NCBI RefSeq assembly: GCF_011064825.1
Contig: NZ_CP048751.1
Coordinates: 992,001 to 1,056,000, forward strand
Direction of reading: 5' to 3'
DNA from: Brevundimonas mediterranea
Lineage (GTDB): Bacteria > Pseudomonadota > Alphaproteobacteria > Caulobacterales > Caulobacteraceae
Length of the DNA stretch: 64,000 nt
Shown: in pieces, positions 55,158 through 63,788 of the stretch
Position numbering within the stretch: position 1 is the first letter of the stretch
How the letters are laid out: each line of letters starts with the position of its first letter
Made by a program: the position numbers and the translations under genes
The notes under the pieces: model-generated
Told to the model about the DNA's origin: nothing
What the model saw: the letters and a program-made list of their open reading frames with translations, nothing else
Databases searched by the model: none

Positions 55158-55866
55158 GACGCCCGTGATCGAAACCTTCCCCACCGTCGACGCCTGGGCC
55201 GAGGCCATCGCCGCCCGCCTGTCCGAGACCCTGGGCGGCGCCGTCCGCGACAAGGGCGCCGCTGTCTTCGCCGGCCCCGGCGGCACGACCCCCGCCCCCG
55301 TCTATCGCCGCCTCGCCGCGACCGATCTGGACTGGGCCAGGATCGCCGTCACCCTGGTGGACGAACGCTACGTCCCCGAGACCTCGCCTGAGTCCAACGC
55401 CCGGCTGATCCGCGACGTCCTGCTGCAGGACAAGGCCGCAGCCGGCCGCTTCATCCCCCTCTATACGCCCGAGGTCACGGTGGACCGCGCCGCCATCGTC
55501 GCCGCCCACGCCCTGGCCGATGCGGGCGGGCGTTTCGACGCGGTCCTTCTCGGCATGGGGGAGGATGGCCATATCTGCTCCATGTTCCCCAACAGCCCCA
55601 CCCTGAAGACCCTGCTGACCCCGACGCTGAAGCCGACCGTCCTGGGCGTGCCCCACGGCCGCGACGGCGCGGCGCCGACCATCGAGCGCCTGTCGATCAA
55701 CCTGCCCTATCTGATGTCCGCCGGCCGGGTGATCCTGGGCCTGAAGGGCGAGGCCAAGCGCCGCGTCTTCGAGCAGGAGGCCCAGGGCGATCCCAGGATC
55801 CAGCCCATCGCCGCCCTGATCGCCGCCGGCGTTCCCCTTGAAGTTCTGTACACGGAAGCCAGCTGA
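55150..55866 (+). CDS. pgl: 6-phosphogluconolactonase
   Basis: 238 residues, the usual DevB/Pgl length. Hydrolyses 6-phosphogluconolactone. Motifs FAGPGGTTPAPVYRRLA, VTLVDERYVPETSPESNARLI, VLLGMGEDGHICSMFPNSPTL and NLPYLMSAGRVILGLKGEAKR. Overlaps the zwf end by 8 bases, with translation probably coupled. Confidence 0.94.
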   Translation: MSETPVIETFPTVDAWAEAIAARLSETLGGAVRDKGAAVFAGPGGTTPAPVYRRLAATDLDWARIAVTLVDERYVPETSPESNARLIRDVLLQDKAAAGRFIPLYTPEVTVDRAAIVAAHALADAGGRFDAVLLGMGEDGHICSMFPNSPTLKTLLTPTLKPTVLGVPHGRDGAAPTIERLSINLPYLMSAGRVILGLKGEAKRRVFEQEAQGDPRIQPIAALIAAGVPLEVLYTEAS

Positions 55867-55867
55867 C

Positions 55868-57757
55868 ATGACCCTGCACCCCACGGTGGCCGCGGTCACC
55901 GCCCGGATCGTCGAAAAGAGCCGCGCGACCCGCGCCGACTACCTGCGCCGCATGGACGCCGCCCGCGACAGCGGGACCGGCCGCGCCAAACTGTCCTGCG
56001 CCAACTGGGCCCACGCCTTCGCCGGCCAGACCATCGCCGACAAGCTGACGGCCATGGACGGGTCCAAGCCCAACCTCGGCATCGTCACCGCCTATAACGA
56101 CATGCTGTCGGCCCACCAGCCGTTCGAACGCTTCCCCGGCGTAGTCCGCGAAGCGGTGCGTCAGGTCGGCGCGACGGCCCAGGTCGCCGGCGGCACCCCC
56201 GCCATGTGCGACGGCGTCACCCAGGGCCGCCCCGGCATGGAGCTGTCGCTGTTCAGCCGCGACGTCATCGCCATGTCCACGGGCGTGGCCCTGACGCATG
56301 ACGCCTTCGACGCCGCCCTGATGCTGGGCGTCTGCGACAAGATCGTGCCCGGCCTGTTCATGGGGGCCCTGGCCTTCGGCCACCTGCCCGTCGTCTTCGC
56401 CCCCGCCGGCCCCATGCCCTCGGGCATTCCGAACGCCGAGAAGGCCCGCGTCCGCGCCGAGTACGCCCAGAACAAGGTCGATCGCCAGACCCTGCTGGAA
56501 AGCGAGATCGGCTCCTATCACTCGCCCGGCACCTGCACCTTCTACGGCACGGCCAACTCCAACCAGATGATGATGGAGCTGGCGGGCCTGCACATGCCCT
56601 CGACCGCCTTCGTCCATCCGGACACCGGCCTGCGCGACGCCCTGACCGCCGCCGCCGCCCAGCGCGCCGTCGAACTGGCCCGCAGCGGCGAATGCCGCAT
56701 GGCCGACGTCATCGACGAGAAGTCCATCGTCAACGCCATCGTCGCCCTTCTGGCCACCGGCGGCTCGACCAACCACGCCATCCACCTGGTCGCCATGGCC
56801 CGGGCGGCGGGCGTGCTGATCGACTGGACCGACATGGACGAGCTGTCGTCCGTCACCCCCCTGCTGGCGCGGGTCTATCCCAACGGCTCGGCCGATGTGA
56901 ACGCCTTCCAGGCCGCCGGCGGCGTCGCCTTCGTCGCCCGCGAACTGGCCCAGGCCGGCCATATCCACTCGGACGTGACCACCATCATGGGCAAGGGAAT
57001 CGAGCCCTATTTCCAGGAGCCGTCGATGGTGGACGGCCAGCTGGTCTGGCGCGACGGGGTCAAGGAAAGCCTGGATCTCGACATCCTGCGCCCCGCCTCC
57101 AACCCCTTCGACAAGGAGGGCGGCCTGCGCCTGGTCAAGGGCGACCTGGGCCGCGCGGTCATCAAGGTCTCGGCGGTCAAGCCCGAGAACCGCATCGTCG
57201 AGGCCCCCGCCGCCGTCTTCGAGACCCAGGAGGACGCGCTGCAAGCCTTCAAGGACGGCAAGCTGTTCCGCGACGTCGTCGTGGTCCTGCGCTTCCAGGG
57301 CCCCAAGGCCAACGGCATGCCCGAACTGCACAGCCTGTCGCCGGCCCTGTCCGTCATCCAGGACAAGGGGTTCAAGGTCGCCTTCGTCACCGACGGCCGC
57401 ATGTCGGGCGCCAGCGGCAAGACCCCCGCCGCCATCCACGTCTCGCCCGAGGCCCTGGCCGGCGGCCCCCTGGCCCATGTGAAGGACGGGGATGTCATCC
57501 GTCTGGACGCCGAGGCCGGGGTTCTGACCACGGTGGGCGTCGGCGATCTGTCGGCCCGTCCCGCCGCCGCCCGCGCCGCCGCCAACGCGGCGGGCACGGC
57601 CTGGGGCTATGGCCGCGAGTTGTTCGCGGCCTTCCGCCACGTCGTCACCACCGCAGAAGAAGGCGCCACCGTCTGCTTCGCCTTCCCCAGCGGCGCCCAA
57701 TCGCATACGGACACGCCGCCCGATCCCAACTTCGTCGACCGGACCGTGGACGCCTGA
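55868..57757 (+). CDS. edd: Phosphogluconate dehydratase
   Basis: 629 residues from ATG 55868, one base after the pgl stop. Converts 6-phosphogluconate to KDPG with an iron-sulfur cluster. Cluster cysteines are probably in [27 protein letters not shown] and [23 protein letters not shown]; the IlvD/Edd family signature region [25 protein letters not shown] is also present, with [12 protein letters not shown]. Usual length. Confidence 0.95.
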   Translation: MTLHPTVAAVTARIVEKSRATRADYLRRMDAARDSGTGRAKLSCANWAHAFAGQTIADKLTAMDGSKPNLGIVTAYNDMLSAHQPFERFPGVVREAVRQVGATAQVAGGTPAMCDGVTQGRPGMELSLFSRDVIAMSTGVALTHDAFDAALMLGVCDKIVPGLFMGALAFGHLPVVFAPAGPMPSGIPNAEKARVRAEYAQNKVDRQTLLESEIGSYHSPGTCTFYGTANSNQMMMELAGLHMPSTAFVHPDTGLRDALTAAAAQRAVELARSGECRMADVIDEKSIVNAIVALLATGGSTNHAIHLVAMARAAGVLIDWTDMDELSSVTPLLARVYPNGSADVNAFQAAGGVAFVARELAQAGHIHSDVTTIMGKGIEPYFQEPSMVDGQLVWRDGVKESLDLDILRPASNPFDKEGGLRLVKGDLGRAVIKVSAVKPENRIVEAPAAVFETQEDALQAFKDGKLFRDVVVVLRFQGPKANGMPELHSLSPALSVIQDKGFKVAFVTDGRMSGASGKTPAAIHVSPEALAGGPLAHVKDGDVIRLDAEAGVLTTVGVGDLSARPAAARAAANAAGTAWGYGRELFAAFRHVVTTAEEGATVCFAFPSGAQSHTDTPPDPNFVDRTVDA

Positions 57758-57787
57758 TCCACCGAACCGACCGCAGGAAACGACCCC

Positions 57788-58759
57788 ATGAATGACAAGA
57801 CCCTCCTCGTCGGCGACGTCGGCGGCACCAACGCCCGTTTCGCCCTGGCCCGGATGGTGGACGGCAAGCCCGTGCTGGACCACCATGAGAGCTTCCCGGC
57901 CGAGCGCTATCCCACCTTCCTGAAGGGCGTCGCCGCCTTCATCGACGGCTGCGAGATCAAGCCGACCGGCGGCGTCATCGCCGTGGCCGGCCCCGTCACC
58001 GACGGCGCCATCGACCTGACCAACTCGCCCTGGCAGGTGTCCGAGAGCGAGCTTCAGACCCTGGGCCTGAAGCCGGTCAAGCTGATCAACGACTTTGAAG
58101 CCCTGGCCTGGGGCGCCCCCGTGGTGCCCGAGGACCAGCTGGAAAGCCTGGGCGGTCCCGTCGACGGCGACCCCCACTGCACCGTCGCGGTGCTCGGCCC
58201 CGGCACCGGCTTCGGCGTCTCCGCCCTGGTGCGCGACGCCCACGGCAAGGAGATGGCCATGCCGTCGGAAGGCGGCCACGCCTGTTTCCCCCCCGGCGAT
58301 CCGGTCGAGGACGAGATCCTGCGCATCCTGCGCCGCCGCTATGACCGCGTCTCCATCGAACGCCTGATCTGCGGCCCCGGCCTGCTGAACATGCACCGCG
58401 CCCTGGCCGAGATCGACGGCCGCGAGACCCATATCGAGGATCCGGCCCAGATCACCGAGACGGCGATGAAGGACCCCAACAGCCCCTGCGGCGCCACCCT
58501 GGCCCGTTTCTGCGCCATCCTGGGCGCGGTCGCCGGCGACATCGCCCTGACCACCGGCGCGCGCGGCGGCGTCTATATCGCCGGCGGCATCGTCCCGCGC
58601 ATCCTGCCCTTCATCAAGGCCAGCCCCTTCCGCCAGCGGTTCGAGCGCAAGGGTCGGTTCAAGGACTATATGGCCGAGATTCCGACCAAGGTGATCATGC
58701 ACAAACATGCGGCCCTGCTGGGCGCCGCCCGCGTCGCCTTCGCCGAAGCCGAGGGCTGA
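57788..58759 (+). CDS. glk: Glucokinase
   Basis: 323 residues of the Glk (not ROK) family. Phosphorylates glucose with ATP. ATP motif LVGDVGGTNARFALA, catalytic Asp in KLINDFEALAWGAP, GPGTGFGVSALV, PSEGGHACFPP, and GVYIAGGIVPRI. It ends the operon; an 11 bp stem hairpin follows. Confidence 0.95.
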   Translation: MNDKTLLVGDVGGTNARFALARMVDGKPVLDHHESFPAERYPTFLKGVAAFIDGCEIKPTGGVIAVAGPVTDGAIDLTNSPWQVSESELQTLGLKPVKLINDFEALAWGAPVVPEDQLESLGGPVDGDPHCTVAVLGPGTGFGVSALVRDAHGKEMAMPSEGGHACFPPGDPVEDEILRILRRRYDRVSIERLICGPGLLNMHRALAEIDGRETHIEDPAQITETAMKDPNSPCGATLARFCAILGAVAGDIALTTGARGGVYIAGGIVPRILPFIKASPFRQRFERKGRFKDYMAEIPTKVIMHKHAALLGAARVAFAEAEG

Positions 58760-58774
58760 GGCCTCACGAAAATA

Positions 58775-58806
58775 TCACGGCGGCGTGAACCCATCCGCCG
58801 CCGTGA
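58775..58806 (+). terminator. Terminator of the zwf-pgl-edd-glk operon
   Basis: Perfect 11 bp stem TCACGGCGGCG/CGCCGCCGTGA with a 10-base loop, 15 bp after the glk stop, followed by CGTTTCC. T-run short, but position and stem fit. Confidence 0.7.
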
Positions 58807-58840
58807 CGTTTCCCCCGCTCCAAAAACGGAAGGAAACGCC

Positions 58841-59146
58841 ATGAAGAAGTTCGCCATCGCCGCCGCCTCGCTGTTCGTGCTCTCGGGCGTCGCCGCCTGC
58901 GGTGAAAGCGCCGCCGACCGGGCCGCCGAAAGCCGCGCCGACGCCGTCGAGGCCACGGGCGAAGCCCGCGCCGACCAGCTGGAAGCCCAGGCCGACGCCG
59001 CCCCGACCGACGCCCAGGAAGACGCCCTGAACCGTCAGGCCGACCAGGTCGAGGAAAACGCCGACCGTCGCGCCGACCAGATCGAGCAACAGGGCGGCGA
59101 CGCCGACCGCGGCATGACCACCCACAACACCCCGACCACCAACTAG
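58841..59146 (+). CDS. Small acidic lipoprotein
   Basis: 101 residues with a lipoprotein signal (MKKFAIAAASLFVLSGVAAC, lipobox GVAAC). The mature part is an Ala/Asp/Glu-rich helical repeat region with units like RADAVE, ARADQLEAQADAA and RRADQIEQQGG, probably a coiled coil. It ends in a Thr/Asn-rich tail. Resembles small alanine-zipper lipoproteins of the Lpp/YgdI-like size class, found in the envelope; function unknown. A good AAGGAAACGCC ribosome site is present. Confidence 0.82.
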   Translation: MKKFAIAAASLFVLSGVAACGESAADRAAESRADAVEATGEARADQLEAQADAAPTDAQEDALNRQADQVEENADRRADQIEQQGGDADRGMTTHNTPTTN

Positions 59147-59183
59147 GGTCGGCGCCTAGGCGATCCGTCGCCCCGTCCCCCGT

Positions 59184-59292
59184 CCGTCATCCTCGGGCTT
59201 GACCCGAGGACCGGGCGCGGGGCGGTCTGTGCTTCGCGTGTTCGCACCAGCGGCGGATCATCCGATCCTCGGGTCAAGCCCGAGGATGACGG
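59184..59292. repeat. Interspersed inverted repeat of the CCTCGGGCTTGA type
   Basis: Perfect 27-base arms at 59184-59210 and 59266-59292 around a 55-base centre. Each arm contains its own hairpin CCTCGGG-CTTGA-CCCGAGG. The right arm overlaps the 3' end of the DUF1295 gene and supplies its stop codon. Related in outline (GTCATCC...CTTG...GGATGAC) to the repeat at 60779-60882. Confidence 0.85.
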
Positions 59293-60086
59293 GAGGGCGG
59301 CCACGGCACGAAGGCGCTGGTCCGCTTCACATAGTCCGCATACCCCGGCCGCGACCTGTTGATCGCCTTCTCCGTAATCCCGATCCCCGACCAGCGCGTC
59401 AGGGTGAAGGTCAGGAAGATCGGCCCCGCGATCGACCACAGGCCGACGCCCGTCTCCGCCGCGATCAGCCACAGCCCCCACCAGACGCAGGCGTCGCCGA
59501 AATAGTTCGGATGCCGCGTATAGCGCCACAGGCCGGTGTCCAGCACCTTGCCCTTGTTCGCCGGATCGCGCTTGAACGCCGCCAGCTGGGCGTCGCCGAC
59601 GCTTTCGAACACGATCCCGACCACCGCCAGCACCGCCCCGAGCCCGGCCATCACGCCCAGCCCCGGCTGGGCCGCCACCTGACCCATCTGCACCGGCAAC
59701 GACGTCAGCCAGGCCAGCACGGCCTGGGGCAGAAACACGAACAACAGCGCCGTCTTGCCGAAGGACCAGCCGTGGGACTTTTCCTGATCCTCGACGATCT
59801 GCACATACCGCCCATCCGCCCCGCTGGCCCGCCAGCGCCGGAACAGGTGCCAGCCCAGCCGCAGCGCCCAGACCGCGCACAGCCCCACCAGCAGCCCCTT
59901 GCGCGCCGGATCGCCCTCGGCGCGCGGCAGGGTCGCCAGCGCCAGCAGCAACATGCCCAGCGGCCAGACCGCATCGATGAAACTGACGTCCTTCAGCTTC
60001 AGCGCGACCAGCCACAGGCCGAGCATCACGGCGACGATCAGGGCCAGGTTCAGTCCCAGCAAGATAAAGATGTCGATCAGGGTCAT
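59274..60086 (-). CDS. DUF1295 integral membrane protein (steroid 5-alpha-reductase-like)
   Basis: 270 residues with about six or seven transmembrane helices. Family signatures: LKDVSFIDAVWPLG, RRWRASGADGRYVQ, LDTGLWRYTRHPNYFGDACVWWGLWL and GYADYVKRTSAFVPWPP, matching the NADPH-binding C-terminal region of steroid 5-alpha-reductase and isoprenylcysteine methyltransferase relatives. The substrate in bacteria is unknown. The last six residues and the TGA lie within an interspersed repeat arm, so the natural C-terminus was altered by that repeat. Confidence 0.88.
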   Translation of the reverse strand: MTLIDIFILLGLNLALIVAVMLGLWLVALKLKDVSFIDAVWPLGMLLLALATLPRAEGDPARKGLLVGLCAVWALRLGWHLFRRWRASGADGRYVQIVEDQEKSHGWSFGKTALLFVFLPQAVLAWLTSLPVQMGQVAAQPGLGVMAGLGAVLAVVGIVFESVGDAQLAAFKRDPANKGKVLDTGLWRYTRHPNYFGDACVWWGLWLIAAETGVGLWSIAGPIFLTFTLTRWSGIGITEKAINRSRPGYADYVKRTSAFVPWPPSRHPRA

Positions 60087-60123
60087 GAGCCTGATACGGC
60101 GGCCGTCGGCCGATGGATGGCGC

Positions 60124-60705
60124 CTAGGCCGGTTCGACCACCGTCAACTCAGGCCACCGCCCCCGCGCGTTCTCGATGGTCTTGGCCCAGCCCTTGGCCA
60201 GCGGCCGGTTGGGGTTCGGCCGCACGACCATTGCGAATACATCCTCCAGCCCGAACGGCGCCGCCACGGTGATCGTGTCGTCCGCCTCCAGCCGCACCCC
60301 GACGGCGAAGGTCGGGGCCACGAACCGGCCCAGGGCTTCGTCGGTCGAGTGCAACGGCTCATAGGGTTCGCCGAACCGGTTCTGGAACCACAGGTGGACC
60401 CGCGCCTGATTGCGGACCTCGACCTGGCTGCGGAAGGGCTCGTCAAAGGCGGCGGCGACCTGTTGGATCACGACGTCCTCGGCCGCGTAGGACAGGTCCG
60501 AACCGTCGAAATAGGCCAGGTCATAGTCCTTGATCCCGTATCCCGCCGGCCGTCCCGTCCTGGCGTTCCACACCGCCTGATAGACTGCCCCCGACACCAG
60601 CCGCAAGTCGGGCAGGTCCAGCCCCCGCACCGTCCGCAAGACGTGCATCAGGCCGGGATCGGCGCGGACGATTTCGATTAGCTTCAGGCTCAGGGCGTCG
60701 CTCAT
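60124..60705 (-). CDS. Nucleotidyltransferase-fold protein (DUF925 / NTP_transf_6)
   Basis: 193 residues. VSGAVYQAVWNARTGRPAGYGIKDYDLAYFD carries the nucleotidyltransferase-type acidic motif (DYDLAYFD), followed by VEVRNQARVHLWFQNRFGEPY and RPNPNRPLAKGWAKTIENARGRWPEL. The family is widespread in proteobacteria; the substrate is unknown. No signal peptide, hence cytosolic. Confidence 0.85.
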   Translation of the reverse strand: MSDALSLKLIEIVRADPGLMHVLRTVRGLDLPDLRLVSGAVYQAVWNARTGRPAGYGIKDYDLAYFDGSDLSYAAEDVVIQQVAAAFDEPFRSQVEVRNQARVHLWFQNRFGEPYEPLHSTDEALGRFVAPTFAVGVRLEADDTITVAAPFGLEDVFAMVVRPNPNRPLAKGWAKTIENARGRWPELTVVEPA

Positions 60706-60778
60706 CGCCTACCCTTAGCCTCCCCGTCCGATCAACGGGAGACGTCGCCCGGTTTCATCCCCAGCACTCTCTCTCCCC

Positions 60779-60882
60779 GTCATCCCAGGGCTTGTCCCTC
60801 GGATCCATACTCCCGGTATCGAAGAGGCGCACCGCGCGGAAACACCGAGCGTATGGATCCTCGCCACAAGGGCGAGGATGAC
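60779..60882. repeat. Interspersed inverted repeat with GGATCCATAC/GTATGGATCC core
   Basis: Imperfect 39-base arms (60779-60817 and 60844-60882) conserved in blocks GTCATCC, CTTGT, GGATCCATAC and CGGT. Between the blocks, each arm has its own small stem with changed bases on both sides, as in folded RNA or DNA. It occupies most of the 245 bp between the nucleotidyltransferase and the next gene; apart from it, 60706-60950 shows nothing else. Confidence 0.75.
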
Positions 60883-60950
60883 TAACCCAAACCTTGTTTG
60901 CAGTGGGGAACAGGGTGGAAAGAGAGTCTAGTCACGGCTAGGCTTCGCTC

Positions 60951-61298
60951 ATGAACACAGCGCCCCGGTCCACTGACGAGAAACTGAGAGAACTCTCTCG
61001 GGCGCTGGACGTGCTCGAACGCGAGAGCGCCGTGGTAGAATCGCCAGAAGCGCCGAAGCCTCCTCCCCGGGCCAAACGCGGCTCAGGCAATATGTTCGCA
61101 GACAAATTGAAGCTGTTCTTCGCCGCGCTCTATGCGGCGTTCGCCTTGCTGGCGCTTTACACAGGCGGCCTTCCTTCGAGTTGGTCGGAATTCTGCGCCG
61201 GATTCGTCGTCCCCGGTTTGGCCGCCACCTTCTTGTACTTCTTCTACAAGGGCGCGTGGTCTCGGGCGAAGAGATTCAAGAAGCCCTTCACGCCCTAG
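60951..61298 (+). CDS. Hypothetical membrane protein
   Basis: 115 residues. A polar N-terminal part (RELSRALDVLERESAVVES, then a proline/lysine linker) and two transmembrane helices (about 52-71 and 80-100), ending in a basic tail RAKRFKKPFTP. Slightly lower GC content than its neighbours. No family recognised; the ribosome site is weak, and the start is uncertain. Confidence 0.6.
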   Translation: MNTAPRSTDEKLRELSRALDVLERESAVVESPEAPKPPPRAKRGSGNMFADKLKLFFAALYAAFALLALYTGGLPSSWSEFCAGFVVPGLAATFLYFFYKGAWSRAKRFKKPFTP

Positions 61299-61305
61299 AC
61301 TGCCC

Positions 61306-62091
61306 CTACCCCCGCACTGGCCAGCCGTGATCCAGCGGCCCATGCCCGCCGCCCAAGCCGGGCGCCCGCCGGATCGCCTCGCCGACATAGGCCCAGGCTT
61401 CCGCCACCGCGACCTCCAGCGGCCGGCCCAGGGCCAGGCCCGCCGCGCAGGCGCTGGCCAGGGTGCAGCCGGTGCCGTGGGTATGGCGGGTGTCGATCCG
61501 CTCGGCCTCCAGCACCGTCTCCCCGTCGGCCGTCATCAGCAGGTCGATCACCGTCGGCCCGTCCACATGACCGCCCTTCATCAGCACCGCCCGCGCCCCC
61601 ATGGCCAGCAAGGCCTCGCCCGCCCGCCGCTGGCCGTCGATGTCGCGCACCGCCAGCCCGGTCAGGGCCTCGGCCTCGGGCGCATTGGGGGTCAGAAGGG
61701 CCGCGCGCGGGATCATCAGCCGCTTCACCGCCTCCACCGCCGCATCGGGCAGCAGCGGATGGCCGCCCTTGGCCACCATGACCGGATCGACCACAGCCGG
61801 GGCGTCCGCCTCGTCCAACAGGGCCGCGACCGTCTCGACTACCTCGACCGAGCCCAGCATGCCGGTCTTGAAGGCGTCGGTCCCGATATCCTCCAGCACC
61901 GCCCGCGCCTGGGCCGCGATCAGTTCCAGCGGCAGCGGATGGACGCCGTGAACCCCCAGGGTGTTCTGCACCGTGATCGCCGTGATCGCCGTGGCGGCGA
62001 ACCCGCCCATCATCGTCACCGCCTTGATGTCGGCCTGGATCCCGGCGCCCCCGCCGCTGTCCGACCCGGCCAGGATCAGGACCCGGCCCAT
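61306..62091 (-). CDS. thiD: Hydroxymethylpyrimidine kinase / phosphomethylpyrimidine kinase
   Basis: 261 residues from ATG 62091. It phosphorylates HMP and HMP-P in thiamine synthesis or salvage. Ribokinase-fold motifs VLILAGSDSGGGAGIQADIKAV, DPVMVAKGGHPLLP, LTPNAPEAEALTG, LMKGGH and the anion hole THGTGCTLASACAAGLA. An in-frame ATG at 62145 overlaps the stop of the SMR gene (ATGA) and would add an 18-residue polar tail; translational coupling makes it possible. No TPP riboswitch is visible. Confidence 0.93.
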   Translation of the reverse strand: MGRVLILAGSDSGGGAGIQADIKAVTMMGGFAATAITAITVQNTLGVHGVHPLPLELIAAQARAVLEDIGTDAFKTGMLGSVEVVETVAALLDEADAPAVVDPVMVAKGGHPLLPDAAVEAVKRLMIPRAALLTPNAPEAEALTGLAVRDIDGQRRAGEALLAMGARAVLMKGGHVDGPTVIDLLMTADGETVLEAERIDTRHTHGTGCTLASACAAGLALGRPLEVAVAEAWAYVGEAIRRAPGLGGGHGPLDHGWPVRG

Positions 62092-62141
62092 TTTTCTTTC
62101 GCTACCGCCGCCCGCGCGGCGGGCGTCTGCTTGAGCGGGGC

Positions 62142-62486
62142 TCATGCGTGCGCCCCCGAGAACAGCTTCAGCCCGACGATCCCCGACACGATCAGCAGGA
62201 TGCACACCGCCCGCACCGCCGTCGCCGGCTCGCCATAGACGACGATCCCCACCAGGGCCGCGCCCACGGCGCCGATCCCGGTCCAGATCGCATAGGCCGT
62301 GCCGATCGGCAGCTTCTGCGTCGCCACCCACAACAGGATCATGCTGGCCGCCAGCGCGACCAGCACGCCCAGCGAGGTCAGCGGCCTTTGCAGGCTGACG
62401 TTCTTCAGGCCGGACGCCCACAGCACTTCCAGCAGACCGGCGACGACCAGCGTCACCCACGGATTGATCGACATGACCCAGGACAT
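62142..62486 (-). CDS. SMR-family small multidrug/guanidinium exporter (SugE/Gdx-like)
   Basis: 114 residues with four transmembrane helices. WVTLVVAGLLEVLWASGLKN contains the essential membrane Glu of SMR transporters (in GLLEVLWA, as in Gdx/SugE), followed by TQKLPIGTAYAIWTGIGAVGAALVGIVVYGE. The WASGLK and AIWTGIGAVG patterns favour the guanidinium-exporter branch over EmrE. An in-frame ATG at 62474 is also possible. Coupled to thiD by an ATGA overlap. Confidence 0.9.
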   Translation of the reverse strand: MSWVMSINPWVTLVVAGLLEVLWASGLKNVSLQRPLTSLGVLVALAASMILLWVATQKLPIGTAYAIWTGIGAVGAALVGIVVYGEPATAVRAVCILLIVSGIVGLKLFSGAHA

Positions 62487-62529
62487 GCCGCCCAGATGGC
62501 CCAGCCGGTCCGCCGGGGCAAGCGTCGGC

Positions 62530-62886
62530 TTACCCGCCCAGCGGCCCCTTGAAGATGAAGAAGGCCCCCAGGCCGATGAAGCCGAACCCGACCAGATGGT
62601 TCACCGTCAGCTTCTCGCCCAGGTACAGCACCGAGAATCCGGCGAAGACCAGCAGGGTGATCACCTCCTGCATCGTCTTCAGCTCCGCCGCCGAATAGAC
62701 CTGATGCCCGATCCGGTTGGCCGGCACCGCCAGCCAGTATTCGAAGAAGGCGATCCCCCAGCTGGCCATGACCAGCAGCCACAGCGGCTTGTGATCGAAC
62801 TTCAGGTGTCCGTACCAGGCGAAGGTCATGAAGACGTTCGACAGGGCCAGCATGACGATGGGGGCGATATAGGGGCTCAGAGGCAT
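62530..62886 (-). CDS. DUF486 / DMT-family membrane protein
   Basis: 118 residues, four transmembrane helices. LSNVFMTFAWYGHLKF, WLLVMASWGIAFFEYWLAVPANRIG and YSAAELKTMQEVITLLVFAGFSVLYLGEKL identify the DUF486 family of small drug/metabolite-transporter-like proteins. Function unknown. It lies upstream of the SMR gene in the same direction. Confidence 0.9.
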   Translation of the reverse strand: MPLSPYIAPIVMLALSNVFMTFAWYGHLKFDHKPLWLLVMASWGIAFFEYWLAVPANRIGHQVYSAAELKTMQEVITLLVFAGFSVLYLGEKLTVNHLVGFGFIGLGAFFIFKGPLGG

Positions 62887-62951
62887 GGGCTTTGATCAGG
62901 ACGACGGTTCGCTTCGCCCCTACACCGGCCGCGACCTCGCGTCGCGGGTCT

Positions 62952-63788
62952 TCAGCCCGCCGCCGCCACCGCGGCCAGCAGCTTCAGCGCCTGGACCGTC
63001 TCGCGCACGTCATGGACCCGCACCATCCGCGCCCCGCGCCGCGCCCCCTCCAGCGCCAGGGCCAGCGAGCCGCCCAGCCGGTCGGTCGCCTCGACCGCCG
63101 TGGGATCGACCGCCTGGATCGTCCGCTTGCGGCTGGCCGCGTACAGCACCGGGAACCCCAGCGCCGCCAGTTCGCCCAGCCGCGCCGTCAGCGCCATATT
63201 GTGCTCCAGCGTCTTGCCGAACCCGATGCCCGGGTCCAGCCAGATATTCTCCCGCGCCACCCCCGCCGCCATCGCCGCCCCGGCCCGGTCGCGCAGATAG
63301 TCCCGCACTTCCGCCACGACGTCGCCATAGCGGGGGTCGGCCTGCATGGTCCGCGGCTCGCCCTTCATGTGCATCAGCACCACCGCGCAGCCCAGCTCGG
63401 CCGCGACCGCCAGACTGTCGGGCGCCTGGCTCAGGGCCGTCACATCGTTCCACATCGTCGCCCCGGCCGCCACGGCGGCGCGGGCCACGGCGGGCTTCAT
63501 CGTATCGACGCTGATCGGCCCGCCCCAGCGGGCGCGAACCGCAGCGATCACCGGCGCGACCCGCTCGATCTCCTCGGCCTCGCCCACCGGCTCCGCCCCC
63601 GGCCGGGTGCTCTCGCCCCCGATGTCGAGCACGTCCGCCCCCTGTTCGACCAGCCGCATCGCATGGCCCACCGCCGCCGCCGTCGAGGTCCACCGTCCGC
63701 CGTCCGAGAAACTGTCCGGCGTGACGTTCACGATCCCCATGACCTGCGACAAGACGGACATCGGCGAGGTTTGACTTTCACGCTTCAT
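62952..63788 (-). CDS. folP: Dihydropteroate synthase
   Basis: 278 residues from ATG 63788 (GAGG 12 bases upstream); an inner ATG at 63761 would begin at MSVLSQVMGIVN. Joins pABA to the pterin pyrophosphate in folate synthesis. Signatures VMGIVNVTPDSFSDGG, ADVLDIGGESTRPGAEPV, ISVDTMKPAVARAA, MWNDVTAL, VLMHMKGEPRTMQ, WLDPGIGFGKTLEHN and the end RMVRVHDVRETVQALKLL. This is the target of sulfonamides; no resistance-type insertion near TRPGAE is seen. Confidence 0.95.
   Translation of the reverse strand: MKRESQTSPMSVLSQVMGIVNVTPDSFSDGGRWTSTAAAVGHAMRLVEQGADVLDIGGESTRPGAEPVGEAEEIERVAPVIAAVRARWGGPISVDTMKPAVARAAVAAGATMWNDVTALSQAPDSLAVAAELGCAVVLMHMKGEPRTMQADPRYGDVVAEVRDYLRDRAGAAMAAGVARENIWLDPGIGFGKTLEHNMALTARLGELAALGFPVLYAASRKRTIQAVDPTAVEATDRLGGSLALALEGARRGARMVRVHDVRETVQALKLLAAVAAAG

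Noticed and set aside
55697..58708. 1003-codon open frame on the minus strand opposite pgl, edd and glk
   Set aside because: Composition effect of GC-rich coding DNA; no family motifs, and the plus strand encodes clear enzymes.
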